Source of the DNA: Podospora comata
Taxonomy: Eukaryota; Ascomycota; Sordariomycetes; Sordariales; Podosporaceae
DNA: 64,000 nt
Direction of reading: 5' to 3'
Assembly: GCA_017354895.1 (NCBI GenBank)
Contig: CP071493.1
Span: 4,712,001 to 4,776,000 of the forward strand
Positions 1 through 11,100 of this stretch are shown here, in pieces. A program made the translations under genes and the position numbers. Within the stretch, counting starts at the first letter, position 1. Each line of letters opens with the position of its first letter. The notes below the pieces were generated by a model that was given only the letters and a program-made list of their open reading frames with translations, was not told the DNA's origin and searched no databases.

Positions 1-33
1 TGATGGTTAATAACCTGCCTTTTCTGTTTGCAG

Positions 34-717
34 ACAGAAACATACCTCCACACATACTCCCAATTTTCGTCACAATCCAACATCCCACCAAAGCCGACAG
101 AAGAAGAGAGGAGTACCGAGGCGAAACTCCAGGAGCTACTTGAGAAGGTGTGTATACCCTCGCCATTTTACCCCTGAGTGATAAGACCACCACCACTGAC
201 CTTTCTCGTCAAGCGCGACAACGTCATCTCCCAACTCACCCGTCTCCTCGACTCAGAACCAACACTATCATCCTCCTCCCTAAAACAAAACAACCTCTCC
301 CTCCTCCGCGACAAGCTCGCCGACCACCGCCGTGACCTCTCCCGCCTCCGGTCAACCCTCCAACGAGCCCGCGATCGCGCAAACCTGCTGGGTTCAGTCC
401 GGGATGATATTTCTGCCTATCGTGCCGCGAACCCTGCCGCGGCGGAGGCGGACTACATGCTTGACGAGCGAGGGAGGATAGACAACTCGGTTGGTGTGGC
501 GGATGGTGTGCTCAGCCAGGCGTACGCAGTGCAGGACAGCTTTTTGGCGCAGAGGGAGACGCTGGCGAGTATTAACCGGCGGATCACGCATGCGGCGAGC
601 CAGGTGCCGGGGATTAATACGTTGATTGGGAGGATTTCGGCCAAGAAGAAGAGGGATGGGATTATCATGGGGGGGTTTATCGCTTTTTGCTTTTTGGTGT
701 TTTGGTTCATGATGTGA
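34..717 (+). CDS. gos1: Golgi Qb-SNARE Gos1 (GOSR1/Gos28 type), 5' end outside window
   Basis: Exons 34-147 and 214-717, joined in phase 0 across a 66 nt intron with a CTGAC branch motif. An acceptor CAG at 31-33 opens the first visible exon, so the start codon lies left of the window. The 205 visible residues include a PPKPTEEE-like stretch typical of Gos1 proteins, a helical SNARE region (DSFLAQRETLASINRRI) and a single C-terminal anchor (GIIMGGFIAFCFLVFWFMM) with almost nothing after it, as expected of a tail-anchored SNARE. Known role: partner of Sed5, Sft1 and Ykt6 in intra-Golgi and ER-Golgi fusion. The gene converges on atp10. The coding strand is C-rich before about 390 and G-rich after it. 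Confidence 0.88.
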
Positions 718-1137
718 ATTTGTTTAAAGGAGGGGTTGGGAAGAGGAAGATGGGAGGTGGTTTCAAAATACCATGGGAGTGAGGGATGGAGACTGTATAA
801 TTTGTCCAGATAGTTGGGGCGACAAGATGGAAAGAGGGCATGGCGTGGGATATATGGGTATTTCACTTCGACAAAGGGAGCATGGGTGTTTTATCTTGGG
901 TAGCTGTTAAAGCGGACGGCGAACTTATCGTATGTGCATTACCAGTGCGGTACAGCAAGGGTGTATTTAATAATCCTCATGCCATAAATGGAAGAGAGAT
1001 GTCTATTTTTCGTTGGGGAGCCGTGAGCATAGCTTTCTGTCGTTGATGTACATTATATCGTCTATCATGTTCACTTTCAATATCCCACCATGTCCAACTC
1101 TATACACTCCCTCTCAATTCCCTGGTATCTTACACGC
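718..1137. other. Convergent 3' interval between gos1 and atp10
   Basis: 420 bp between two stop codons on opposite strands. It presumably holds both 3' UTRs. I see no conserved reading frame or repeat. Confidence 0.5.
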
Positions 1138-2307
1138 CTATTTCTTGTCTCCAGTAGTAGGCTTGCCAGCCGCCAGAGGCTTCAGAACATGCCCCTCAGC
1201 CACACCCCCAGTCACACCCTCAGCCTTGATCTCCTCCAGTAACCTCCTCACCCCCTTCACCAACCCCTCCCTCTCATCCCCCTCCGCACTACCACTCCCT
1301 GCCCATCGTATCCTGCACCGATGATCCACCAGATAAGTATACCCAACCTTGCTGTTCAACACCCCCACGCTCTCCCTGATTTCATCCGTGATCCCCTTCC
1401 TCACAAGGAAATACCTGTGCCAATTCTCCTTGCCCACCTTGTTCCTCAACGACCAGGAAAACAACTTGATCAACATCATCTTCATCCAGTCCTCCTCGAC
1501 GTTGATCTGCACCAGCTGCACCCTGCCGCCGCTCTCTTTGAGGACCCGGTGCAGGGCAGGGTTTTGCTCGGGGGAGACAAAGGTCTTGATCTGGTTCTCG
1601 GCCCACATGCCGCTGAAGACGGTGACGACGGAGGCGTGGCCGGCGAGGAGGGGGGTGGTGTCTGCTTTTTGGCGGGAGGCCAGGGTGCGGCCGAAGAGGT
1701 TGGGGAAGTAGAGGGAGAGGTCGGCTTTGAAGAGGCGGGGGGGCGCGAGGAAGGTTTTGCCTTTGTGGAAGGAGAGGTTGACCCAGTCGCGGAAGTAAGG
1801 GCGGGAGACTTTGTTTTTGCTACAGAGAGGAAAAAGTAGGGGGTTAGTGGAAAGGGGGGACAGGGAAGAGGGAAGTGGATAGGGGGGGACAAACAGGTAC
1901 ACCCGCTTGGCGAGATGTCTTTCGTAGTCTACGAAGTCATCACGGCGCTGTTTGAAGGTTCGGTGGTCGATGCCGGTGTTTTGTCCCGCGGCGGGGGGCG
2001 TGTTCATGCCAATTGGTCTTGACAGAGGGGTGGGTGTGAAGTCTTTTACTTTCTTGCCGTAGGACCGAGGGGCGTGGGCTAAGGGGCTGTCCGGAGCCGG
2101 CTCCGTGGCGGCTACCGGGGCCGGGGCGAAGGTCTGTCTCGGTTTCGGTTTCCCATCCGGAGCGGCGACGCCGGGTGTGTGGTCTGTGGGAAGCCGCTGG
2201 TAGCCAGTGGTGCTAAAGGTGCGCCATTGACAAATAAGGCAGGTTGATGCCCTTGCGCCTGTTCGGAGTCCTGTCCTAGCGGCTAACATGGCAGCGGTGG
2301 TGGTCAT
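1138..2307 (-). CDS. atp10: Mitochondrial ATP synthase assembly factor ATP10
   Basis: Exons 1901-2307 and 1138-1819 (minus strand). The intron, 1820-1900, uses donor GTACCT and acceptor TAG; the neighbouring GT at 1902 would break the frame. Product 362 aa. The N-terminus MTTTAAMLAARTGLRTGAR, followed by a run of basic and hydroxylated residues, looks like a mitochondrial presequence, so I start here although the frame is open upstream to 2385. The C-terminal half carries ATP10 family blocks: PYFRDWVNLSFHKGKTF, FPNLFGRTL, and a thioredoxin-like region around VTVFSGMWAENQIKTF. Known role: inner-membrane chaperone for Atp6 assembly into the F0 sector. It shares a 401 bp divergent promoter with the branched-chain E2 gene, another mitochondrial protein. 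Confidence 0.9.
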   Translation of the reverse strand: MTTTAAMLAARTGLRTGARASTCLICQWRTFSTTGYQRLPTDHTPGVAAPDGKPKPRQTFAPAPVAATEPAPDSPLAHAPRSYGKKVKDFTPTPLSRPIGMNTPPAAGQNTGIDHRTFKQRRDDFVDYERHLAKRVYLFVPPYPLPSSLSPLSTNPLLFPLCSKNKVSRPYFRDWVNLSFHKGKTFLAPPRLFKADLSLYFPNLFGRTLASRQKADTTPLLAGHASVVTVFSGMWAENQIKTFVSPEQNPALHRVLKESGGRVQLVQINVEEDWMKMMLIKLFSWSLRNKVGKENWHRYFLVRKGITDEIRESVGVLNSKVGYTYLVDHRCRIRWAGSGSAEGDEREGLVKGVRRLLEEIKAEGVTGGVAEGHVLKPLAAGKPTTGDKK

Positions 2308-2708
2308 GTGTGTCTGAGATATCCAATCCGTGGGAGAGGTTTGAAGCTCAGATGCCCCGTTTCCCAAGAAATTTCCACGCGACAATTCTCGGCGCCGGGC
2401 CCCACTTCCACTGCCGCTGTCAACTCAGATCAGCGCTCGAGCCCCAGTGAGCGGCCCTTGAAATCTGGGGTTTTGGGGGCGGTTAGGGTGCCAAGCTCTC
2501 GGTTATTCACGGGGGCTCAGCGAACCCCTCGGCCCAACGTCATATCTACAGTGTATAAGCCGGCGCAAGCCATAGGTGAGACCGCTATGCGGGTTGTCGT
2601 TATCCCTTTGGTGCAGGAAGGAGGGACAGGTCAATTCGACTGAACTTTTGAATCTGAGAAGTCACTGCTGTCTTCGAGCGGTTGCATCTTTGTCATTTCC
2701 CGTTTGAG
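2308..2708. promoter_or_regulatory. Shared divergent promoter, atp10 / branched-chain E2
   Basis: 401 bp between two start codons pointing away from each other. Both products are mitochondrial, so common regulation is a reasonable inference. I recognise no specific factor site. Confidence 0.45.
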
Positions 2709-4337
2709 ATGTTTTTGAACCAGAACTCCCGCATGGTGCGCCAGCAATGGCGGCTCTCCAGCCGGCGACTATCGTCTCTAAGTCAACAACACCGCGCGCG
2801 AGGACCAACCCTCTGGACTCCGCTATCCCCACCGTTTGCGCCTCCCGCAAGGCTCTTCCATGCAAGCAGGAATCTCTACGCTGTGAAGCCTGTGTTGCTC
2901 GCTGATATTGGAGAGGGTGCGTGTTTCTGTCACTTTGACTCTCGAGAACGAAGTTCATCTCAACTAACTGGTGGTGGCACAATTACAGGCATTGTCGAGT
3001 GCGAAATCATCCAATGGTTCGTCGAACCCGGGGCGCGCGTCGAGGAGTTCTCTCCACTATGTGAGGTTCAAAGTGATAAGGCTTCGGTAGAAATCACCAG
3101 CCGCTTCGCCGGTGTAGTTAAGAAGTTGCACTATGAAGCGGGCGAGATGGCCAAGGTGGGCAAGCCGTTTGTCGATATCGACATTCAAGGTGATGCCAAA
3201 GAGGCAGACTTGCAGGCTCTCGCACCTGCTGAGCCTGTGACCCCAACAGAGCCAACTACAAAGATCGAGAACCAGGTGGCGGCTCAGTTACCAAAGCAAC
3301 CTCCACCAGCACCACCATCAGAGCATAAGCCTGCACCGTGGAGCAATGGGGTCTACGAGCATAGCTCACCTAAGCCTCAACCAGGCGAGAAGGTGATTCT
3401 GGCAACTCCAGCAGTCAGATACCTCGCCAAAGAACTCAACGTCCACCTTCTCCAAGTCCAAGGCACGGGCAAAGAAGGCCGCATCCTAAAAGAAGACGTC
3501 TACAAGTTCGTCGAGCAAAAGAACGCACCCCCAGCTCCCACCCCAAGCCCCTTTACTCCCTCCTCTTCCACCACACCTACCAGTCAACAACAACAAGAAA
3601 CCACCATGCTCCTCACCCGAACCCAAGAAATGATGTTCAAAACCATGACCCGCTCCCTCTCCATCCCCCACTTCCTCTACGCCGACGAGGTCGACTTCAC
3701 CTCTCTGGTCGAGCTCCGCTCCCGCCTCAACAAAGTCCTCGCCAAACAACCCCTGTCTCTAGACTCAGCCACCCACCCGGTAGCAAAACTATCCTACCTC
3801 CCCTTCATCATCAAGGCAGTCTCCATGACCCTATACAAATACCCCATCCTCAACTCCCGCGTCGACATCGACCTTGCCACATCCAAACCCTCCCTCGTGC
3901 TCCGGAGTCAGCACAATATCGGGATTGCAATGGACACCCCCCACGGGCTACTCGTCCCCGTCATCAAAAACGTCGGATCACTCAACATCCTCCAGATCGC
4001 AGCGGAACTCACGAGACTTCAAAGTCTGGCTACGGAGGGGAAGTTGAGCGTGGGGGATATGTCCGGGGGAACGATCACGGTGAGCAACATCGGGAACATT
4101 GGGGGCACGTACCTCAGTCCGGTGGTGGTGGAGAAGGAGGTGGCAATTCTGGGGATTGGGAGGATGAGGACCGTGCCTGCTTTTGGGGAGAATGACCGGG
4201 TGGTCAAGAAGGATATTTGCAACTTTAGCTGGAGCGCGGATCATAGGGTTGTGGACGGGGCGACGATGGCGAGGGCGGCCGAGGTGGTGAGGGGGATTAT
4301 GGAGGGGCCGGATGTGATGGTTATGCATTTGAGGTAG
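2709..4337 (+). CDS. Branched-chain 2-oxoacid dehydrogenase E2, dihydrolipoyl transacylase (mitochondrial)
   Basis: Exons 2709-2916 and 2989-4337, with a 72 nt phase-1 intron joining GEG to IVECEI; 518 aa. The presequence (MFLNQNSRMVRQQWRLSSRR) may instead start at the ATG at 2733. A lipoyl domain follows, with the lipoylated lysine in QSDKASVEI (K100), then a proline-rich linker, a peripheral subunit-binding domain (LATPAVRYLAKEL...GKEGRILKEDV) and the catalytic acyltransferase domain ending in SADHRVVDG (H488, D492). The short linker and single lipoyl domain fit the branched-chain enzyme better than pyruvate dehydrogenase E2. Known role: leucine, isoleucine and valine breakdown. Coding-strand base use flips from C-rich to strongly G-rich near 4010. 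Confidence 0.92.
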   Translation: MFLNQNSRMVRQQWRLSSRRLSSLSQQHRARGPTLWTPLSPPFAPPARLFHASRNLYAVKPVLLADIGEGACFCHFDSRERSSSQLTGGGTITGIVECEIIQWFVEPGARVEEFSPLCEVQSDKASVEITSRFAGVVKKLHYEAGEMAKVGKPFVDIDIQGDAKEADLQALAPAEPVTPTEPTTKIENQVAAQLPKQPPPAPPSEHKPAPWSNGVYEHSSPKPQPGEKVILATPAVRYLAKELNVHLLQVQGTGKEGRILKEDVYKFVEQKNAPPAPTPSPFTPSSSTTPTSQQQQETTMLLTRTQEMMFKTMTRSLSIPHFLYADEVDFTSLVELRSRLNKVLAKQPLSLDSATHPVAKLSYLPFIIKAVSMTLYKYPILNSRVDIDLATSKPSLVLRSQHNIGIAMDTPHGLLVPVIKNVGSLNILQIAAELTRLQSLATEGKLSVGDMSGGTITVSNIGNIGGTYLSPVVVEKEVAILGIGRMRTVPAFGENDRVVKKDICNFSWSADHRVVDGATMARAAEVVRGIMEGPDVMVMHLR

Positions 4338-7300
4338 AGTTACATAAGTTGGGGGGGTTGTTTTTTGGCAGCAAGCGAAGAGGGATGGTACAGTACTAGA
4401 AGTTTCAAGAAAAGTTGGAAGTTATTTGGGGGGGGTGGGGGGGGGTGGTAGGTTATGTCATAACTCGGTGTGTCTTTGTCGGAGTTGCGTCCCGGTTGAG
4501 CCGGCCGTCTTACCCGCACGGGGGGATTTTGGTCAGGTTTTATTGACTACCGAGTTTGATTGGGACAGTCAAGGAAAGGCAAGGCAAGCAATTGCCGTGC
4601 TTCGTCAAAGTCGGTGACTCTTTTTGGGTGGTGGAGAGGTTGAGTGGAGGGGGGGAGACGACTAGAGTGTTACAAGGCATTTTTACTTAGATAAGAGGTT
4701 TCGAAAATACATACAAAAAGTACATATATTTTTATCTTGTAAGCATGGAGAGCAACGTTGGTGGGATGCCTGAGGGAACAGCCGAAGAAAAGAAGAAAAA
4801 AAGAAAAGTGATCCCGTCTCCCGATCCCGCGATTACACGGCGAGGCGGGGGTAGGTAGGATATCGGTTGTATTGCATTCAATACATGACCGTCAGCCTAC
4901 TTACCTTACCTGTCTTATGTAGTGTGTGTCGGATCGTGACTGGGTTTGTTCGCTTCCATTGTCTCTCTCTCTCACTGACTCTTCAAACCTGGAGGGATGC
5001 ATGAACGGGCATTAGATGAAGAATGTACCTAGGTAGGTGTGTGCATGGGCTATCCGGGTTTACCTATTGGTCTTTGGGTGTACGAGAAGGGGGGAGTGTG
5101 TGTGTGTATGTGTGTGTGTGTATGTGTGTGTGTGTGTGTTGCCATACCGGTGTGATAACCCCACGACGGGACGGCATATACAGAGAGGAAGTTGAGCACC
5201 TAGCTATCGCTATCGATACCCCTTTGATGATGATGATGGTGGTAGTGGTCGTTGAGCAAGTTCTTCTATCGGTTGTTATATCCAACGATCCATGCATTTG
5301 ATAGAACGTACCGAGTTGAGGCTGGGTTCCAATCTGGGAGACATATTGGAAAAGCGGGCTTCTGTGCTTTGGGCTCATGCTGCCAGAGTAGGTGTGCTAT
5401 AGAAGTTTTGACAGAAGGGTGCTTGGAATTATGCGGCATGATCAGATATTGCTTGGTTGATCTGGTTGGTGAAGAAGGCATTAGCCTACCTATCTACCTA
5501 CTTGATTGTCAGTAGGTTGACTGCACCAGGCCGATATGTTTCGTGCCGTTTCGCAGCTGAGCACCGCATTGGCACAGCTAGGCCAAGCTCCGGGCAGTTG
5601 CGCAGACCAGAGGTTCTAGTCTTGTAGTGGTCATCGCGGGATTGGGGGCAAAGCCATAATCTGTATAGTAACGATGAACAAACTCCATTTCAGCGCACTA
5701 AGAAGAACCTGCGGTGCGAAAGTTGGGGTAGGTACCTCCAAGTACAGATGCTATACGACCTTGTATCGCTTTCCAAAAGCAAACACCTTAATAAGGCTTC
5801 TGGTTTCCCCCTTTCATTCGTCGTATTGCGTGCTTTACCCCAAAAACGAAGGCTTTTTTTCCTGGTTGTTCGCCACGGGACCGATATAACACTCCGTGGA
5901 ACGGCATTTGGTTTGGTTGGCCCCCCACCCTCCTCTATGCATAACTTGATATTGTTTCTGATTCTTGTTGACCATCCCTTCGACCACCAAGCCGTTTCCT
6001 TCTGGGCAGAAGGATCGCGTCGAAAAAAGCGAGGCGGTCGGCGATGGTCTGCGGGTGAATCGGCCGTTTCTCGTGACCATCCTCATCCAGCGACCCGTTT
6101 CTGGGATTTTGCCAAGTGCTTGGTTTGCATTATTTGGGCGTTGTTGGGTGCGCGCCAAGCTGGTAGAGTAAGACCGGAAAGTAATAGATATTGAGTAGGT
6201 GCGTGTTGTGAGATGTGACTTGTAATCTTCGGAGCGTCTTTGTATGGAGATTACCATACACTGAGTGAGGTTGTGTTTGCCGGGCGGTACAGCACACAGC
6301 AAATGCGGGATTGTCACGCCGGGAAACATTCGGCAGATGTACCTTGATGTGCAGGTTGAAGAACGGGACAGCAATTTGGTGTTGCTGCCTTGTCTGGGGA
6401 TGTCGTTCGGTCATCTCGGGAATGCATGTCGAGTGGTTGCGGCAATATTGCAAGTGAGGTCAGCAACGGCAGTAGTATCAAGTGATATCCTCCCTCGGAC
6501 CAACATACTGCTATTGAATACAACGGAAGTAGGGGGCTGCGGACATAGCAACCGTTGCCTAGGCATGGCCAGAGCTCAGGGGGAATGTTTACTTTGTCTC
6601 AACTCACCCCCTCCTTCCCAGCAACTTGGTAAAGGCGTTCCTGTTCCTGCATCGACTTGGTTTGCGTTGTCAACTCCATGCTAGATTGACAAGCAGATGC
6701 TGCAGAGGAACCCGACAGGGCGGGGCCTGGCACCATTCGGAGATCGACGGAGAGAAGGGCGGGGATACGAGACCAATCACTCATAAAAAAGAACACAGTT
6801 TCCCATTTGTTTCCTCAATCATCTTGTGTATGCTGGTAGCACCAAAGAACATCAAATTCATGTTCGCTTGCTAAAAGAGTAACCTCAGGTAGGTCTAATA
6901 CCTTACCAAACCCCGTCGCCATCCTTCCACCCATCAACCGAATTACCTATACTGTGTATGTTAAATTCCCAGAGATTTTTAAACGCCCACGACTAAAGAC
7001 ATGGACTCAGCCATGGCTTCGTCAAATGCAAAGTAATGGATTGATCCAAACACAAGTCAGTGCTGGTCCATCTTCCCAAGTACCCCCTTCTGTTGCTCCG
7101 GCTTCCCAAGAACGATTGCGCCGCAAGATAAAAATCGACAAAAAAAGCAATCCGTTTCGCCACCACAATTCATATGTCAGAGAAAGACGATTGTCGTTTA
7201 AGACAAGACTCCTTTCCCAATGCGACGGTGGGGCTGACTGACAAAACCCAACCCTTTCCCATCCACCCCCCGGGCGGTGACTCTTAGCGCCATGCAGCTA

Positions 7301-7338
7301 CGGCTTTGCTTGTCCCACCCATCATTTCGGTATGCACG
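4338..7338. other. 3.0 kb interval without a recognisable gene
   Basis: This is unusually long for a gap between two converging genes. Frames here reach at most about 180 codons, none resembles a known family, and none has splice signals that extend it. It holds a GT-rich microsatellite (5096-5140), several GGTAGGTACCT-like words (for example near 5030 and 5728) and short T-runs. I see no RNA gene, though an unstructured non-coding transcript cannot be excluded by eye. Confidence 0.4.
5096..5140. repeat. (GT)n microsatellite interrupted by TAT
   Basis: About 45 bp of alternating GT with two GTAT interruptions. Confidence 0.9.
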
Positions 7339-8138
7339 TCACTTTCTCTGGGCTTCCGCCGCGACGGCCTCCATCGTGTCCAGGACTCGGTCTAGAGCCT
7401 CAGCCATGACAGCTTCGGCTGGGCGACTGACGTCAATGCTAATAACATCGACCTCATCCGTGGTTGGCCTTTCCAAGACTTCGAATTGACTGTGGACCAT
7501 GTTGGCTCCCATGTAATGGTTCTTGCGAGCCATCACCCTTTGCAAAAGGAGCTCCTCGGACGCATCCAGATAGATGAAGTGGAGATGGAGGTTGGGCGAG
7601 AAATAGGGGGCGACACGGATGACATCGCGGTACTTGCGCTTCAAAGCAGAGCAAGTCAACACCACGCCTCTGTTTCCACGTTCCAGCTCCTTGAGAGAAG
7701 CCTCCCGGAGAGCCGTCAACCAGTCCCACCGATCAGCATCCGTCAAGGGAATGCCAGCGCTCATCTTGTCGATGTTGGCTTGTGGGTGGAACTAGTAATC
7801 ATGATTAGCCCGATGCTATGGGTCATGGGACTTGGGACTTGGGACAAAGAACATACCTCATCACCCTCGATATATGGCATATGAAGAACAGTGGCCAGGT
7901 ATTTGGCAACAGTGCTCTTTCCACAGCCGGCGGGGCCAGTAACGAGCCAGATGTGGCGCTGCTCATTTTTGGATAGTGATGAAGAGACATTGCCGTTGGT
8001 ACGCATACCATTCGACAAAGATGATGTTGGGAGTCTCATGGTGCTTGGTGATGGGGGGATGTTTTGGTGGCCGTTGGAAATAGCTGGTGACCCCGGGGTT
8101 TGTCCCTTCAAGGAGATGGCTGAGTCGTACGAAAGCAT
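7339..8138 (-). CDS. Gluconokinase (gluconate kinase, P-loop kinase family)
   Basis: Exons 7857-8138 and 7339-7791 (minus strand), phase-0 intron of 65 nt; 244 aa. The Walker A loop GPAGCGKS is at residues 68-75, followed by the gluconokinase signature across the splice junction, EGDE then FHPQANIDKMSAGIPL, which binds substrate. Later blocks are DADRWDWL, VLTCSALKRKYRD, and MGANMVHSQFEVLERP. Known role: phosphorylates gluconate to 6-phosphogluconate for the pentose phosphate pathway. The first 60 residues are Ser/Pro/Asn-rich and not part of the fold, so the true start could be M34 or M45. It lies at the edge of a very long upstream interval. Confidence 0.92.
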
Positions 8139-11100
8139 GTTGGGTTCTGGTACTGGTGGTGATCTCGAAGATGGTGGTGGTATCCTCTGTCTTTGAAGAA
8201 AGCGTGGGTCCGGCTTGACGGCGAGAGTTAAAACCGGCGATGACGTTTGTAAGTGGGCGGTGGTGGTGATGAATGACCGGAAGTGGGCACGCGCTACCTA
8301 ACGTGACAATTGGATGACGACGACAAAGGAATCACAACAGACTGCAGAATACTACGGCCCATTGAGAGAGGAAACGATCACGAGGAGGAGCTTGGGAAAA
8401 GGGACATTCAAACAAAACAAGGTGTGGTTGGGATAGCAGGGCAAAAGGGAGTCAGCCGATGGCGGCCGGCCGGCCATTTATATAGCTGAATCTTGTAGCA
8501 GGTCATACCTGGAAGTGATGACCTAAAAGTTTCCTCTTCAGCAGGGCCAGGCGGGCAGGCTGGGACCCCAGAGCCAAAAAAAAGGTACCACTGGTACTTC
8601 CAAGCTTGGGGGGCTTCAGCGGAACCCACTGAGCGATCTGCTGGGAACGCGCGGGAACCCCATGGATACTAGCCTCGAGGGGGCAACATGGAACCTCGAG
8701 AACGGGCGGGTGACCTGCTGGTACTGCGCCCATGCGCCGTACCCAGGTACTCACAGTGGGACTCGGCGGGCCAGAATCTCACAAGATACTAGACCCCATT
8801 GGTCCAGGAGCACTCGACAGCCAAAGGCATCCCAGGACCATGACAGGTCGAATCCACCGCAGACAGGGAGGGCGTGTGCCGTGAACTCGTAGCCCAAGGT
8901 ACGCTTCAAGTATCCACGCGTGATTCCCATGTACCTTGTCTGGAAGGTCGGGGGAAGCTTTTCCTGGAGAAAAGCGTGGGATGGGTTGGGAAGCCGTGTG
9001 GGGAGAAGTGTCGAGGAAGAGAAGGTGGCTGACTCGACAAGGGGAAAGCAACTTTCTTCCACCTCGACAATGACGCCCGAAAGGGAAGCTCGCTGGGAGC
9101 AGCATCGCATCGCCAATCATGAAACAAAAGAGAACCGTTCTAAAAACTCTATTTGATACTTTGGACGGGAGAAAAGACACGCGAAGGTTTGAGACGTAGA
9201 ATGAGTGGCGAAGAGTCACAGGAAAGTTTATTGAGGTAAGGTACCTTGCGGGTTGTACCTTCTCGTGGTGTCCTGAAGCTCGGAGCATCTTATGGCCTCG
9301 GTGTAAGGAAGGAGCGAGCCCACAAAAGGTACAGCCTGCCCGGGCTGGGAAAAAGGACGGCAATGATGCAGCCCAGTGCTCGATCGAAATTGGCCCATTA
9401 ATTGAATAATCTTGAGAGCGGTGAGTAGCCAGGCATGAGGTGCTTGAGGTGCGTGATGCAGGACGGGAAGCAATTCACGAGAGAACTCATCTTCTGTAAG
9501 ACATTTCAGGTACAGGCATTCCATCCACAACCTGGATTCCCAGCAGTGGACGCTAGGTAGGTACCTGATGGCCGTGGGGTTGAGGTGTGGCAGTGGGAGA
9601 GCGGAAATGAGGGTGAATACCCACTGGCATCTGCCGGTACCATTGCCATCACGGGGTCTGCAGAGCACCGGCGCAACCCATAAAAATCTCCGCTCAAGAA
9701 TTTTCACTAGCCCACACACCTCCCAGCCTGATGCGGACCGTCGTGGTAGCTGGCTAACTTGGAATTGGGAACGGCTAGTCGATGACAATTAACATTGACA
9801 TGGAGCAAAGACATAGGACCGGAACGTAAACCAAACTGCTGAAAACAGTGCTCTCAAGACATAATCTTCGTCCCAGGACAGCCAGCATCTGGACAAGACT
9901 GCTCTCCCAGATTGTATAATACACTCACTCTCTCGCGTAATTGACGGGGCACCCATTTTGATCTTTCGGTACGTTTTCGTTGATGGTGAGGTGAGGCACA
10001 AAAAGACATTTCTGCTCAACTAATAGCAGCTCCAGTAGAAGCGTGGGGGTCTGTCCCGGCCCCGCCACAGAATGGGGTTGAGGTTCGCCGAGAGACGCCG
10101 CCGATGGCAGGGGAGGGGTGTGTGGAGCTGCCCAACTGATGGATGGGAGCCCCGGGGACGATCTTGGGATGAGATTCTACTGTCCAGCAGATCCAGATCC
10201 CACAGAACAAAAACATGGCACGGCAAAACACATAATCGATACCCCTTCTACAAGGACTAACACTAGAGAAAGAGTTGGCCTTCCGTTATGGCTGCTGGCT
10301 GGTTCAAAGCCCTGTCTCTGCGGGCCGGTCGTCTGGGAGTGTCACAACCGTCCGTGATTGACCCCAAACACCGCCCAGCCGCTTGCGACCAAAGCTCCCC
10401 ATCTCGTGTGCGGTTCCCAAAAGGTCTGGACGGTGTCTGGACCGAAAGCTACGATGCTGCTAAAATGGCTCGCACGCAAGGCACCGCAAAGCAAGCCATG
10501 GAACTGTACCTGAACCAGGACCACACCTTCCTAGCTTACATCATTCTCATCTCTATGGGCCAATCACCAGCTAATTACGGCAGAGGTATTTCTTCCATTT
10601 TCCTGGTCGAATACTATGCAGAGTTCCATCGCTCACCACGACAGCAGGGCCATATATGCGGCAAAGAGCCATTCGTGAGTAAAAGAAAACGCCCGTCTCC
10701 GAACTGTGCTTTGCCTGCCCCTTCACCTCTTGGACGGAACCCAACGCAACCCCGGGCGCCACACAGCGGTAGAACCCCCTCGTTGGCCTCGTGACGTGCC
10801 TTGTTTTGCACGCCCCGGTCTGTCTGCCCCCTCACCGATTGTTTCGATACCCACTCCCCAGACTCCGAGAAATTGGACATGGTGGAACTGCCTGTTGTTG
10901 AAGCACCCCGCTCGGCGCAGCTTCCGGGCTCCTCGGGAGGGGCTACTGACGCTTAGATTCTTGGGTCAAATATTCCTTACCTGATCGTGGGTTTCTCCGA
11001 CTTCCCCATGAAGCTTCGCTGTCCTCGAAAGACCGGTAGAAAATCATCTTCAAGATGCCGTTGCATCACTGGCCTCAAGCATGCTACTTTTACCCTTGCG

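Noticed and set aside
8779-9788. Frames of 186 and 194 codons on the minus strand in the 5.7 kb interval
   Set aside because: Their translations look random in composition, with no domain, signal peptide or intron signals that extend them.
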